Shown here one piece after another: positions 15,853-24,123 of a stretch of 64,000 bases of DNA; the stretch's first letter is position 1, and each line of letters starts with the position of its first letter. Under the pieces are notes generated by a model, which did not search any database, was not told the DNA's origin, and saw nothing but the letters and a program-made list of their open reading frames with translations. The position numbers and the translations under genes were made by a program. This stretch comes from Amycolatopsis albispora (lineage in GTDB: Bacteria; Actinomycetota; Actinomycetes; Mycobacteriales; Pseudonocardiaceae), in contig NZ_CP015163.1 of NCBI RefSeq assembly GCF_003312875.1, positions 6,634,001 to 6,698,000 on the forward strand. Reading direction: 5' to 3'.

Positions 15853-16443
15853 GTGGGTGGTGGGCACGCAGCGGGAACCGGTCGGCGGGCGACCACCGAA
15901 TTCCCGGCCGCCTGGTCCGGCAGCCGGATCCTCGAGCTGGTCACCGACGTGGCCAACCGGCCGGACGAGCCGCCGCGGCGGCTGCGCAACGGCCGCTGGC
16001 GGGCGGCGGGCGTGCGCGAGGGCGTGTCGATCGTGGTGCTGGTCGAGCCGGACGGCCGGGTGCACACCGGCTTCCCGACCGCGGGCCCCGGCGTGGTGCG
16101 CAATCCGGACACCGCGGCCGACCCGGCCAATCCGACCGTCGCCGACCTCACCGAGAGCCGGGTCAGCTTCTACGCCGAAAAGCTGATCACGCAGCTGGCG
16201 AACCGGGTGCCCTCGGTGGAGCTGGCGGCCTACCACGAGCTGTACGTGGCCGGTGAGTGGGAAGAACTGGTCGACGTGCTCGCCGCGCACCTGATCGCCG
16301 ACCGCACGCCGCTGACCGTGGACGAACTGGCCGACTTCGAGCGGCTGCTCAATTCGTACGACACCCCGCAGCCCGGCTGCCACTTCCTGAACGACCGCGA
16401 GCGCGTGCTCGCCGCGCTGCAGCCCGGCTCTGTGCCGCGCTAG
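15853..16443 (+). CDS. EndoU-nuclease-like domain fused to immunity-like domain
   Basis: A 196-residue protein with two recognisable parts. Residues 1-90 resemble the bacterial EndoU toxin domain: GGGH at the start, TEFPAAW (15-21), a turn ending NGRWRAAGVREGVSIVVLVE, and HTGFP near 71-75. The upstream His-containing segment of full EndoU toxins is absent, and the usual GKTEFP reads ATTEFP, so catalysis may be impaired. Residues about 100-190 (SFYAEKLITQLANRVP, AAYHELYVAGEWEELVD) resemble the small helical immunity proteins encoded beside such toxins. There is no signal peptide or delivery domain. GTG 15853 has AGGGAG well spaced; in-frame codons back to the stop at 15811 add no missing motif. 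It follows an ABC pair and overlaps the convergent HTH gene by 4 bp. Confidence 0.65.
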   Translation: MGGGHAAGTGRRATTEFPAAWSGSRILELVTDVANRPDEPPRRLRNGRWRAAGVREGVSIVVLVEPDGRVHTGFPTAGPGVVRNPDTAADPANPTVADLTESRVSFYAEKLITQLANRVPSVELAAYHELYVAGEWEELVDVLAAHLIADRTPLTVDELADFERLLNSYDTPQPGCHFLNDRERVLAALQPGSVPR

Positions 16444-16706
16444 GACACCCTGGTCAGCGGTTCTTCCGGCTCGGCGGCCTCGCGCAGCACGTCCAGCGGC
16501 AACCGCACCGCGGCGGCGATGGCCGTGACGGTGAAGAAGGCCGGCGTCGGGATGCGCCCGGTCTCGATCTTGCGCAGGGTCTCCACCGAGATCCCGGCTT
16601 CGGCGGCCACCTCGACCATGCTCCGGGCCCCACGCGCCTCCCGCAGCGCGGCGCCGAGCCGCTCGCCGCGTACTCGCTCTGCCTCGGTCAACGGAACCCG
16701 CACCAT
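16440..16706 (-). CDS. Small XRE-family HTH regulator
   Basis: An 88-residue DNA-binding protein that is essentially one helix-turn-helix: RLGAALREARGARSMVEVAAEAGISVETLRKIETGRIPTP spans about residues 14-53. A hydrophobic C-terminal helix follows. ATG 16706 is preceded by GGAG; ATG 16715 would add three residues. It converges on the EndoU-like gene with a 4-bp stop overlap. It may be a general regulator found in many actinomycetes or a regulator of the adjacent operon; convergence alone does not decide this. Confidence 0.85.
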   Translation of the reverse strand: MVRVPLTEAERVRGERLGAALREARGARSMVEVAAEAGISVETLRKIETGRIPTPAFFTVTAIAAAVRLPLDVLREAAEPEEPLTRVS

Positions 16707-16883
16707 GCGCTCCATCCTAGCTGTCCACACCATCCCCAGGCTGTGGACAACTCTGTGCACAGGTTGGGGGTAACTCGGCCGCAACCTGAACGACACCCAA
16801 AATCTTGTATCCAGCCGCCCGCGTCGCACGTCTCTCTAGTAACGGCCCCGCTCGAAACCATCCCCAGGAGGAGGTCGAAGGTC

Positions 16884-17045
16884 GTGATCGCGGGTTTGGC
16901 GCTGCTGGTCCTCGGACTCGGGGTGACGCTGCTGGTACTGGCCAGCGGCGCGCTCCGCCACGAGCAACCCTGCATGCGCGCGGAAAAAAGCCCCGCCGAG
17001 CGTGAACTCGGCGGGGCCTGGATCCCTCGGCCGCGAAGCGGCTGA
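16884..17045 (+). CDS. Possible small single-pass membrane protein
   Basis: A 53-residue frame: a hydrophobic helix (VIAGLALLVLGLGVTLLVLA) followed by a charged tail. GTG 16884 has AGGAGG at 16866-16871, about 12 bp upstream, which is longer than ideal. Codon third positions are mostly G or C, as in real genes here. Against it, the frame runs through the hairpin at 16984-17017 that looks like the terminator of the opposite gene. Not recognised; low confidence. Confidence 0.3.
   Translation: MIAGLALLVLGLGVTLLVLASGALRHEQPCMRAEKSPAERELGGAWIPRPRSG
16984..17017 (-). terminator. Terminator of the secreted peptidase gene
   Basis: GCCCCGCCGAG (16990-17000) and CTCGGCGGGGC (17007-17017) form a perfect 11-bp stem with a 6-nt loop. 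Read on the minus strand it ends in TTTTTT, a classic intrinsic terminator 56 bp after the peptidase stop. Confidence 0.9.
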
Positions 17046-17073
17046 AGCGGCTGAAACCAGCCGAACTGGCTGC

Positions 17074-18690
17074 TTACGCGCCGGCGGGCACCGGCAGCGG
17101 CAGGCCGGGCAGGCTCTGGTCGTTCGGCACGATGCCGTCCACCAGGTACTCCTCCACGACCTTGTCCACCGGCGCGTTGCCACCGGCGTAGATGCCGTGG
17201 TCACCCTCGTCGGTGACGGTCAGCATGCGCGAGTTGGCGAACGCCGCGTGCGCGCGCTGCGCCCCTTCGAGCGGGGTCGCCGGGTCGTGCACCGACTGCA
17301 CGATGACCACCGGGGGCACGCCCTGGCCGTTGACCTTGGGCAGCGCGATCGGCTTGTTCTTCCAGAAGATGCACGGCTGGATCAGCCAGCCCGCACCGAG
17401 CAGCGGCAGGTCCTGGTCGATCAGCTTCTGCGACTGCTTGATCACGCTGCTGCGGTTCCCGGTCCACGGGCCCTCGTTGCACGGGATGGACCAGAAGCTC
17501 GCGTCGTAGGCGTCGTCGTAGTCGGTCGGCACCATCAGCGGCTGCGGCCCGATCACGTCCTTGCTGGACTGCTCCGCCTTGACCTTCCGCGCCGCGGCCG
17601 ACTTCTGGTCGGCGGTGGTGCTGCCCTCGGTCAGCGTGCGCACGGCCACCAGGTACTCGGCGAGCACCGGGAAGTTCCGCTTGGCGTAGAGGTAACCGGG
17701 AATGGTCGAGTCGAGCTTGGCCGCGCTGACCTTCTCGCCGTCCAGCTCGACCGGGTTCTGCGTGAGCGAGGCGCGAACCTGCTCGTAGGTCTGGCGCGCG
17801 GCCTCACCGGTGTTGCCGAAGTGGTAGATCGAGTCGTACTTGGCCAGCCACGGCAGGAAGTCCTGCCGCCAGCGGCGCTCGAAGCCCAGCGGCTGCCAGT
17901 CGAACGACTTCTGCCAGGTGGTGGTGAACTCGGTGGCCGAGTCCAGCACGAACCGGCCGACGCGGGTCGGGAAGTGGGTGGCGTAGTGCGCGCCCATCCA
18001 GGTGCCCGCCGAGTAACCAACCCAGTTGATCTTGTCGCGCTTGAGCAGCACGCGCAGCAGGTCGATGTCGCGGGTGGTCTGGTAGGTGTTGATCAGCGGA
18101 CCCAGCTCGCCGGACTTCACCTGGCACGAGTCCGCCGCGTACTTGGTGGCGTCCAGGATCAGGTTCAGGTTCGGCAGGGACCGGTCACGCGGGTCCAGGT
18201 CACCACCGGTGCCGATGGCGCCACCGCAGGTGATGTTGGTGCTCTTGCCGGTACCGCGCGGGTCGAAGCCGACGATCTCCTGGCTCGCGCGCAGCTTGCT
18301 CTGGTTGCGCAGCCGGGTCGGGAAGCTGCGGCCGGGCGCGCCGGGACCACCGGGATTGGTGATCACGCTGGCGGTGGCCTCGCCACCGGTCGCCTTGAGC
18401 CTGCTCACCGCGATGGTCAGGTCGATCTTGTCGCCGGTGCGGTCCCAGTTGCGCGGGGTCCGGTAGGTCGCGCACTCGATGCCCTCCGCCCCGGGCGGCG
18501 GCGCGGTGGGCAGCTCGTCACCGGTGCAGGTGTGCCAGTCCAGCACCTGGCCGGCGTACTCCGCCGGGATGCCGGTCGAGTTCAGCGGTTGCGCCCCGGC
18601 CGCGGCCGGCGCGGCCAGTGCCGGGGTGACCCCGGCCAGCAGGCCGCCCGCCACCATCGGGATGACCACGGCTGTGCGCAGTCTTTTCAT
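17074..18690 (-). CDS. Secreted alpha/beta-hydrolase, tripeptidyl aminopeptidase type
   Basis: A 538-residue exported serine peptidase related to Streptomyces tripeptidyl aminopeptidases and SlpD/SlpE. The signal peptide is residues 1-27 (MKRLRTAVVIPMVAGG..., cleavage near ALA-AP). The oxyanion region is NPGGPGAPG (112-120). The nucleophile is Ser227 in GYSAGTW. A C-terminal TAP-like domain carries the Asp in VHDPATP and the His in DEGDHGIY. Four or more Cys residues suggest disulfides. ATG 18690 was chosen because it begins exactly at the signal peptide; the longer open frame upstream has no support. It probably trims tripeptides from extracellular peptides. A strong terminator follows. Confidence 0.92.
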   Translation of the reverse strand: MKRLRTAVVIPMVAGGLLAGVTPALAAPAAAGAQPLNSTGIPAEYAGQVLDWHTCTGDELPTAPPPGAEGIECATYRTPRNWDRTGDKIDLTIAVSRLKATGGEATASVITNPGGPGAPGRSFPTRLRNQSKLRASQEIVGFDPRGTGKSTNITCGGAIGTGGDLDPRDRSLPNLNLILDATKYAADSCQVKSGELGPLINTYQTTRDIDLLRVLLKRDKINWVGYSAGTWMGAHYATHFPTRVGRFVLDSATEFTTTWQKSFDWQPLGFERRWRQDFLPWLAKYDSIYHFGNTGEAARQTYEQVRASLTQNPVELDGEKVSAAKLDSTIPGYLYAKRNFPVLAEYLVAVRTLTEGSTTADQKSAAARKVKAEQSSKDVIGPQPLMVPTDYDDAYDASFWSIPCNEGPWTGNRSSVIKQSQKLIDQDLPLLGAGWLIQPCIFWKNKPIALPKVNGQGVPPVVIVQSVHDPATPLEGAQRAHAAFANSRMLTVTDEGDHGIYAGGNAPVDKVVEEYLVDGIVPNDQSLPGLPLPVPAGA

Positions 18691-18868
18691 GTGTTGCCCC
18701 ACTTGTCTCTTCGGTGTGCCGGTCACACAGTGTCGTTTGCACGGGGGACGACCCCCGGACCCCCGAACTGCTCTTTGCCCGTTTCCGAGCTGGGTCAAAA
18801 AGTCAATGGCGGGTCATTGATATCGGCCGGTGACACCCGGCGGCAACGGCCGTTCGTCGGATATCGGC

Positions 18869-19744
18869 TCAACCACCCGGCAGCGGCGCGGTGCCGATGT
18901 TCCGCAACGTTCCGGTTACGGCGACATCGGTTTGCGCGAAACAGGTCAGGTTGGTGAATCCCTGTTCCCACTCGGTCTGGCTGGGCCAGCGCCAGGTCGC
19001 GACCACGTCTTCGCGGGTGGCGGTACCGAGATATTTGGTGAGGGTTTCACCGCAGACCGGACGGGCCGCGGCATTGAATTCCTCCGGGCTCGGCAGCGGA
19101 TCGGTGGGTTTGCCCATGGTGACCACGCGGAGACCCTCCGCATGGTGCGGTTCGGTGCAGGCGATTCGTTTCACCGCCGCCTCCAGCGGTTTCACCGCGG
19201 AGCACACCTGGAATTCGAAGAACTTCTCGCCGGTGAGCGCGCCTTTGACCGAACCGGTGCGCTCGACCGCTTTTCCGTCGGTGGCCAGTTGCGCCACCCC
19301 GCAGCGGTACCAGCGGTTGCCAGCGGCCCACTCGTCGGCCGGCGCCCAGAGCATCCAGGCGGCCAGCGTCGAGGCGTCGAAATCGGTGCTGCCGAGGTAC
19401 TTCGCGGCCTCGGCACGGCATTCGGGCAGCGCCGCCTTGAAGATCACGTCCGCCTCGGGACGGGCGGCGGGCAGCTCCGGGCCGAAGGTGCCCGCCTTGG
19501 TCACCTCGACGTGGTGGGGTTTCGCGCAGTCGACCGGGGCCGGGCTGGTGCCCAGCACGCACTGCCCCGGCTCGGCGACGGGCCCCTTGCTCGGTGCCGG
19601 TGCCTTCGACGGCGCGGGCTGGGTGCCGCCGGTCGAACCGGCCACCGCGCGGCCGCCGACCTCGGTGGCGCAGCCGGAGAGCACCAGCGCGGCGGCGAGC
19701 AGCCCGGTGGTCAGCGTCCGGCGGGCCGGTGTCCGCGAAGCCAT
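18869..19744 (-). CDS. Septum-formation family lipoprotein
   Basis: A 291-residue lipoprotein. The signal peptide ends in the lipobox LVLSGC. A Pro/Ala/Lys-rich linker follows, then two Cys-rich repeats with the hallmark His-His pair: CAKPHHVEV and CTEPHHAEG. This is the pattern of the actinobacterial septum formation domain. Paired Cys residues (for example PECRAEAAKYLG and RPVCGETLTKYLG) align between the halves, indicating an internal duplication. ATG 19744 is preferred; GTG 19753 would add three residues. It probably acts on the outer face of the membrane; the precise role is unknown for the family. Confidence 0.85.
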   Translation of the reverse strand: MASRTPARRTLTTGLLAAALVLSGCATEVGGRAVAGSTGGTQPAPSKAPAPSKGPVAEPGQCVLGTSPAPVDCAKPHHVEVTKAGTFGPELPAARPEADVIFKAALPECRAEAAKYLGSTDFDASTLAAWMLWAPADEWAAGNRWYRCGVAQLATDGKAVERTGSVKGALTGEKFFEFQVCSAVKPLEAAVKRIACTEPHHAEGLRVVTMGKPTDPLPSPEEFNAAARPVCGETLTKYLGTATREDVVATWRWPSQTEWEQGFTNLTCFAQTDVAVTGTLRNIGTAPLPGG

Positions 19745-19915
19745 TCCAGCCACCCCCGATCTCGTTCGCCGCCGACCCTATCCGACCGGTTTTCCCCAGC
19801 TCGCGGGCGCCGGGAGCAAATCGATACCCGACACGGGTGACGCGGCGGGGCGGAGGTTCTAAGGTCAACGCGATCTCCGCCGCGTTGTGCTCGAAGAGGA
19901 GTTTGGTGAGGCCAC

Positions 19916-20197
19916 ATGTCGACCGGTAAAGCCGGGGGCCGGGTGTCCGGGCTGGTGTTCAGCCCGTGGAACCTGCTGCTGATCATCCCGTTGTGGGTCC
20001 TGATCACCCCCCTCTACAACTTCGAAGAACCCCGCCTGTTCGGGATGCCGTTCTTCTACTGGTTCCAGTTCGCCGGCATCGCCGTCGGCGTGCTGTGCAC
20101 CTCCACGGTCTTCCTGATGACCAAGAGCAAGCCGACCACCAAGCCCGACACCGTCCAGCCCGACGTGGACGAGCTGGACGAGGGGAGCGCCCGGTGA
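19916..20197 (+). CDS. DUF3311 small membrane protein
   Basis: A 93-residue protein with two transmembrane helices (WNLLLIIPLWVLITPLY and FFYWFQFAGIAVGVLCTSTVFL) and a charged C-terminal tail. Its sequence and its position directly before a sodium:solute symporter match DUF3311, a small subunit-like partner of these transporters. ATG 19916 is preceded by GGTGAGG. Its stop overlaps the symporter start (GTGA), so the two proteins are made in coupled fashion. Confidence 0.88.
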   Translation: MSTGKAGGRVSGLVFSPWNLLLIIPLWVLITPLYNFEEPRLFGMPFFYWFQFAGIAVGVLCTSTVFLMTKSKPTTKPDTVQPDVDELDEGSAR

Positions 20198-21837
20198 GCC
20201 AGATCCAATGGCCGGAACTGGTCATCTTCGTGCTGCTCTTCGCCCTGGTCACGGTGCTCGGTTTCGTCGCGTCGCGGTGGAAGGCCGGGGAGACCCTCGA
20301 CCACCTCGACGAATGGGGCCTCGGCGGGCGCAAGTTCGGCTCGTGGATCACCTGGTTCCTGATCGGTGGTGACCTCTACACCGCCTACACCTTCGTCGCG
20401 GTGCCCGCGCTGCTGTTCGGTGCCGGGGCGATGGGCTTCTTCGCGTTGCCGTACACGATCATCGCCTACCCGATCGTCTTCCTGCCGCTGCTGCGGTTGT
20501 GGTCGGTTTCGCGCTCGCACGGCTACGTCACGCCCGCCGACTTCGTGAAGGGCCGCTACGGCTCGCCGCTGCTGGCCACGCTGGTCGCGGTCACCGGCAT
20601 CGTGGCCACCATGCCCTACATCGCGCTGCAGCTGGTCGGCCTGGAGTCGGTGCTGCGCACGCTGGGCTTCAACGCGGGCGGCTTCCTCGGCCACCTGCCG
20701 CTGCTGATCGCCTTCATCATCCTGGCGGTCTACACCTACCAGTCCGGGCTGCGCGCCCCGGCGCTGATCGCCTTCGTCAAGGACATCCTGATCTACATCG
20801 TCATCCTGGCCGCGGTGGTCTACCTGCCGAGCAAGCTCGGCGGCTGGGAGTCCATCTTCGACAAGGCGGACGCCAAGTTCGACGCCACCCCGTCGGCCGC
20901 GGACGGCATCTTCCTCAACGCCAACAACCAGCTCCAGTACGCGACGCTGGCGTTCGGCTCGGCGCTGGCGCTGTTCCTCTACCCGCACTCGGTGACCGGC
21001 GTGCTGGCCTCGCGCGGGCGGAACGTGATCAAGCGGAACATGTCGGCGTTGCCGGCCTACTCGCTGCTGCTCGGCCTGCTGGCGCTGCTCGGCTTCGCGG
21101 CGATCGCCGCGGGCACCAAGGCGATCACCAACCAGGCCACCGGGCGGCCGGACGGCAACACGATCATCCCGCAGCTGTTCGCCGACCAGTTCCCGTCGTG
21201 GTTCACCGGCATCGCCTTCGCCGCGATCGGCATCGGCGCGCTGGTGCCGGCCGCGATCATGTCGATCGCCGCGGCGAACCTGTGGACCCGCAACGTCTAC
21301 AAGGAGTTCTTGAAGAAGGACGCCACGCCGAAGCAGGAGGCCAAGCAGGCCAAGCTCGCCTCGCTGATCGTCAAGTTCGGCGCGGTGGCGTTCATCCTGT
21401 TCATCGACCCGCAGTTCTCCATCGACCTGCAGCTGATCGGCGGTGTGATCATCCTGCAGACGCTGCCCGCGGTGGCGTTGTCGCTCTACACCAGGTGGTT
21501 CCACATCTGGGGGCTGGTCAGCGGCTGGGTGGTCGGCATGGGCTGGGGCATGATCCTGCTCTACGACATCCCGAACCCGGCCACCGGCAAGGCGCACTTC
21601 GGCGGTTCGGCGCTGCCGCTGGACAAGCTCAACCTGTTCGGCTGGCAGCCGTTCGCCGGTTCACAGGTGCAGATCTACGTGGGTGTGGTGGCGCTGGCGG
21701 CGAACCTGCTGGTGGCGGTGCTGGTCACGCTGGTGGCGCGGCGGCTCAAGGTGGCCAACGGCACCGACCAGACCGACAACGCCGACTACCACGTCGACGA
21801 GGGCGACAAGAACCTGCGCGCGGTCGGCGTGCACTGA
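20194..21837 (+). CDS. Sodium:solute symporter (SSS family, MctC-like)
   Basis: A 547-residue transporter with about 13 membrane helices. Family features include WFLIGGDLYTAYTFVAVPALLFG near the N terminus and the conserved region ALFLYPHSVTGVLAS in the middle. It resembles actinobacterial monocarboxylate (acetate, pyruvate, propionate) symporters such as MctC, which also pair with a DUF3311 or DUF485 protein. GTG 20194 overlaps the DUF3311 stop. The C-terminal tail (about 40 residues) is cytoplasmic and charged. Uptake of short carboxylates would fit the PEP carboxykinase and branched-chain dehydrogenase encoded nearby, but the substrate is inferred. Confidence 0.9.
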   Translation: MSQIQWPELVIFVLLFALVTVLGFVASRWKAGETLDHLDEWGLGGRKFGSWITWFLIGGDLYTAYTFVAVPALLFGAGAMGFFALPYTIIAYPIVFLPLLRLWSVSRSHGYVTPADFVKGRYGSPLLATLVAVTGIVATMPYIALQLVGLESVLRTLGFNAGGFLGHLPLLIAFIILAVYTYQSGLRAPALIAFVKDILIYIVILAAVVYLPSKLGGWESIFDKADAKFDATPSAADGIFLNANNQLQYATLAFGSALALFLYPHSVTGVLASRGRNVIKRNMSALPAYSLLLGLLALLGFAAIAAGTKAITNQATGRPDGNTIIPQLFADQFPSWFTGIAFAAIGIGALVPAAIMSIAAANLWTRNVYKEFLKKDATPKQEAKQAKLASLIVKFGAVAFILFIDPQFSIDLQLIGGVIILQTLPAVALSLYTRWFHIWGLVSGWVVGMGWGMILLYDIPNPATGKAHFGGSALPLDKLNLFGWQPFAGSQVQIYVGVVALAANLLVAVLVTLVARRLKVANGTDQTDNADYHVDEGDKNLRAVGVH

Positions 21838-21841
21838 GTCG

Positions 21842-22459
21842 CTAGGCCTTCGCCGGGGTCGTGGGGGTTTCGACCCGCACGACCCCGGCGGAGACCACGT
21901 ACAGCACCACGCCGTTGAGCAGGTGCCAGAGGAAGTGCGTGCCCGGCGGGAAGCTGCCGCACACGCTGTGGTCCGCGGTGCGCAGGCCGAGCGAGACGGC
22001 GAAAACCCCACCGGCGACGGCGAACCGCGGCCAGTGCGGCGTCCGCGCGAGCAGGGCCGCGAAGACGAACAGGCCCAGCAGCGCCGAGAGGTACATGCTG
22101 CCGGTCAGCGCCGCGACGCCGACCGTGATGGCGAGGAACGCGGGGGCCGCGAGCCAGGCCCGGCGCCACGGCACGCCCAGGAACAGGTGCGTGAACGCGA
22201 CCGCGTAGTACAGCACAAAAACCAGGATGAAGCCGGTGTCGGCGGCGCCGGCCCAGCCGGTGGCCAGCGCGTGGAACGCGGTGCTCGCCAAGCAGATCAG
22301 CCCGAGCAGCACGGCGAGCGTGCGGGCCACCGGCCCCTGCGCCCGCCGCCAGATCAGCACCGCGGCGATCAGGAACGCCACGTTGCTCACCGTGTTGAGC
22401 GGCTCGCCCCACAGCCCCGGCGCCACGCGCTCGCAGTAACCGTCCACATATGCGTCCAC
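21842..22459 (-). CDS. Ceramidase-domain (CREST) membrane protein
   Basis: A 205-residue protein with seven membrane helices. Key residues of the alkaline ceramidase/CREST superfamily are visible: EPLNTVSNVAFLI near 19-31, STAFHALATGWAGAAD near 59-74, and the C-terminal HSVCGSFPPGTHFLWHLLNG with the paired His residues that bind zinc. These support a membrane metal-dependent amide hydrolase fold; bacterial members have unknown substrates. It is convergent with the symporter, with 4 bp between the stops, and lies downstream of the sigma-factor pair on the same strand (31-bp gap). Confidence 0.82.
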   Translation of the reverse strand: MDAYVDGYCERVAPGLWGEPLNTVSNVAFLIAAVLIWRRAQGPVARTLAVLLGLICLASTAFHALATGWAGAADTGFILVFVLYYAVAFTHLFLGVPWRRAWLAAPAFLAITVGVAALTGSMYLSALLGLFVFAALLARTPHWPRFAVAGGVFAVSLGLRTADHSVCGSFPPGTHFLWHLLNGVVLYVVSAGVVRVETPTTPAKA

Positions 22460-22490
22460 GAACGCGGTCTACCAGCGCCAGTTCACCGGC

Positions 22491-23693
22491 TCATGTCTCG
22501 CAGATGGCCAACCGGCGACGCAGGAACCGGTGCTGCGGCTCGGATCCGGGCAGCGCCAGCGCCGCGCGGTAGTAACGAGCCGCCTTCTCCGGCTCGCCCG
22601 CCTGGAGCCACAGCGCCCCGAGCGCGGCCGGGAGCAGCGGATAGGCAGCCAGTTTCGGCTCGTCTTCGAGCAGTTCCAGTTCGGCGATGCCCGCCCGCGG
22701 GCCTTCGGCCATGGCCAGCGCGATCGCCCGGTTCAGCCTGCCGACCGGGGACGGCCGCAGTTCGAGCAACTGGTCGTACAGGCCGACCACCCGCGGCCAG
22801 TCGGTCTCGGGCGTGGTGTGGCAGACGGCGATGGCCGCTTCCACGTGGTACGCCGAAAGTTCCGGCCCGGTGCACGCGGTGGCGAACACGCGGGTGCCCT
22901 CGGTGATCATCGTGTGGTCCCAGCGTGATCTGTCCTGTTCGGACAGCAACAGCAGATCACCGTCGGCGTCCACGCGGGCGGGCAGCCGGCTCGCCTGGAG
23001 CAGCATCAACGCCAGCAGCGCGCGGGCACGCGGGGTGTCGGTGCGCGGATCGGCCAGCACCAGCCTGCCCAGCCGGATGGCCTCACCGCACAGTTCACCG
23101 CGGATCGCGTCCTGCCCGCCGCTGGCCTGGTAACCCTCGTTGAACAACAGGTAGAGCACCGCCAGCACACTGTCCACTCTGGACTCGATGGCTTCGCCGG
23201 GCGGCAGCGCGAACGACTTCCCCGCCAGCCACCGCTTGGCCCGGACCAGCCGCTGCGCCACGGTCGCCGGTTTGTCCAGCAACGCGGCGGCGATCTCCCC
23301 GACACCCAGCCCGCCGACGGTTTTCAGGGTGAGCGCCACCTGCGCGGGCACCGGCAGCTCGGGGTGGCAGCAGAGCACCATCATGGTCAGCTCGTCGTCG
23401 GCTCCCGCCGGTTCTTCGAGCCGGTCGAGCAGCAAGGGGAGCTTGGCGCGCAGCGAGTCCTCGCGGCGGATCAGGTCGATCGCGCGGTTGCGGGCCGCGC
23501 GGAACAGCCAGCCGCGCGCGTTGTCCGGCACGCCGTGGTGCGGCCAGGTGCGCAGGGCCTGCTCGATCGCGTCGGCCACCGCCTCCTCGGCGAGGTCGAG
23601 CCTGGCCGGGCCGAGCGTGCGGGCCAGCGTGGCGGTGATCTGCCCGGCGCTGTGCCGGAACAGGTGCTCCACCACGCCGGCCGCCCCGCTCAT
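22491..23693 (-). CDS. RNA polymerase sigma factor, ECF42-like with TPR-like C-terminal domain
   Basis: A 400-residue extracytoplasmic-function sigma factor of the large type. Region 2 lies at about 10-80 (HLFRHSAGQITATLARTLG, ARGWLFRAARNRAIDLIRRE). Region 4 is at about 110-155 (GLGVGEIAAALLDKPATVAQRLVRAK). The remaining 240 residues are the helical C-terminal extension typical of ECF42 (LYLLFNEGY, AYHVEAAIAVCH). No anti-sigma factor is adjacent. Instead the YCII/DGPF-type gene overlaps its start by four bases (ATGA), the characteristic ECF42 gene pair. The C-terminal extension is thought to control activity. Confidence 0.92.
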   Translation of the reverse strand: MSGAAGVVEHLFRHSAGQITATLARTLGPARLDLAEEAVADAIEQALRTWPHHGVPDNARGWLFRAARNRAIDLIRREDSLRAKLPLLLDRLEEPAGADDELTMMVLCCHPELPVPAQVALTLKTVGGLGVGEIAAALLDKPATVAQRLVRAKRWLAGKSFALPPGEAIESRVDSVLAVLYLLFNEGYQASGGQDAIRGELCGEAIRLGRLVLADPRTDTPRARALLALMLLQASRLPARVDADGDLLLLSEQDRSRWDHTMITEGTRVFATACTGPELSAYHVEAAIAVCHTTPETDWPRVVGLYDQLLELRPSPVGRLNRAIALAMAEGPRAGIAELELLEDEPKLAAYPLLPAALGALWLQAGEPEKAARYYRAALALPGSEPQHRFLRRRLAICET

Positions 23694-24049
23694 TCCTCCG
23701 AGCAGCTTTCGTCCGCGACCCGGCGCACCTCGATCGGCCCGTACCGCAGGTGCGGATGCGTGCCGAAGATCTTCGCGGCCTGGTCGTAGTCGTCGGCGGT
23801 GACGACGATGTAGCCGCCCACCACCTCGGCGGACTCGGTGTGCGGGCCGTCGGTGGTGCTCAGCGCGCCGCCGGTCTGCCGGAGCACGCGCCCGGTCCTG
23901 GTCAGCGGGTGGCTGGCCCGCAGGCGGCCCTCCCGGTCCATCCGGTCGGTCCAGGCCAGGTACCGCTCGAGCACGCGCTGCGACTCGTCCGGGCTGAGGT
24001 CCTCGACGGCCTTCTCTTCGCGGCGGAGCAGGCCGATGTAGTCGGGCAT
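23690..24049 (-). CDS. YCII-related (DGPF) protein
   Basis: A 119-residue ferredoxin-like-fold protein. Motifs include MPDYIGLLRREE, the family signature DGPHTESAEVVGGYIVV and a C-terminal HPHLRYGPIEVRRV. ATG 24049 follows GGAGGG. It is the first gene of a pair with the ECF42 sigma factor, coupled by an ATGA overlap. Proteins of this class are co-encoded with ECF42 factors across actinobacteria and may sense or modify a signal; the actual activity is not known. Confidence 0.92.
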   Translation of the reverse strand: MPDYIGLLRREEKAVEDLSPDESQRVLERYLAWTDRMDREGRLRASHPLTRTGRVLRQTGGALSTTDGPHTESAEVVGGYIVVTADDYDQAAKIFGTHPHLRYGPIEVRRVADESCSEE

Positions 24050-24123
24050 GGGGTTCCCTCCAGGTTCGGTGGTCAGGTGCTCCGAAGACGAACGGGCCCC
24101 GGCCGGAATCGACACCGCCCCTA

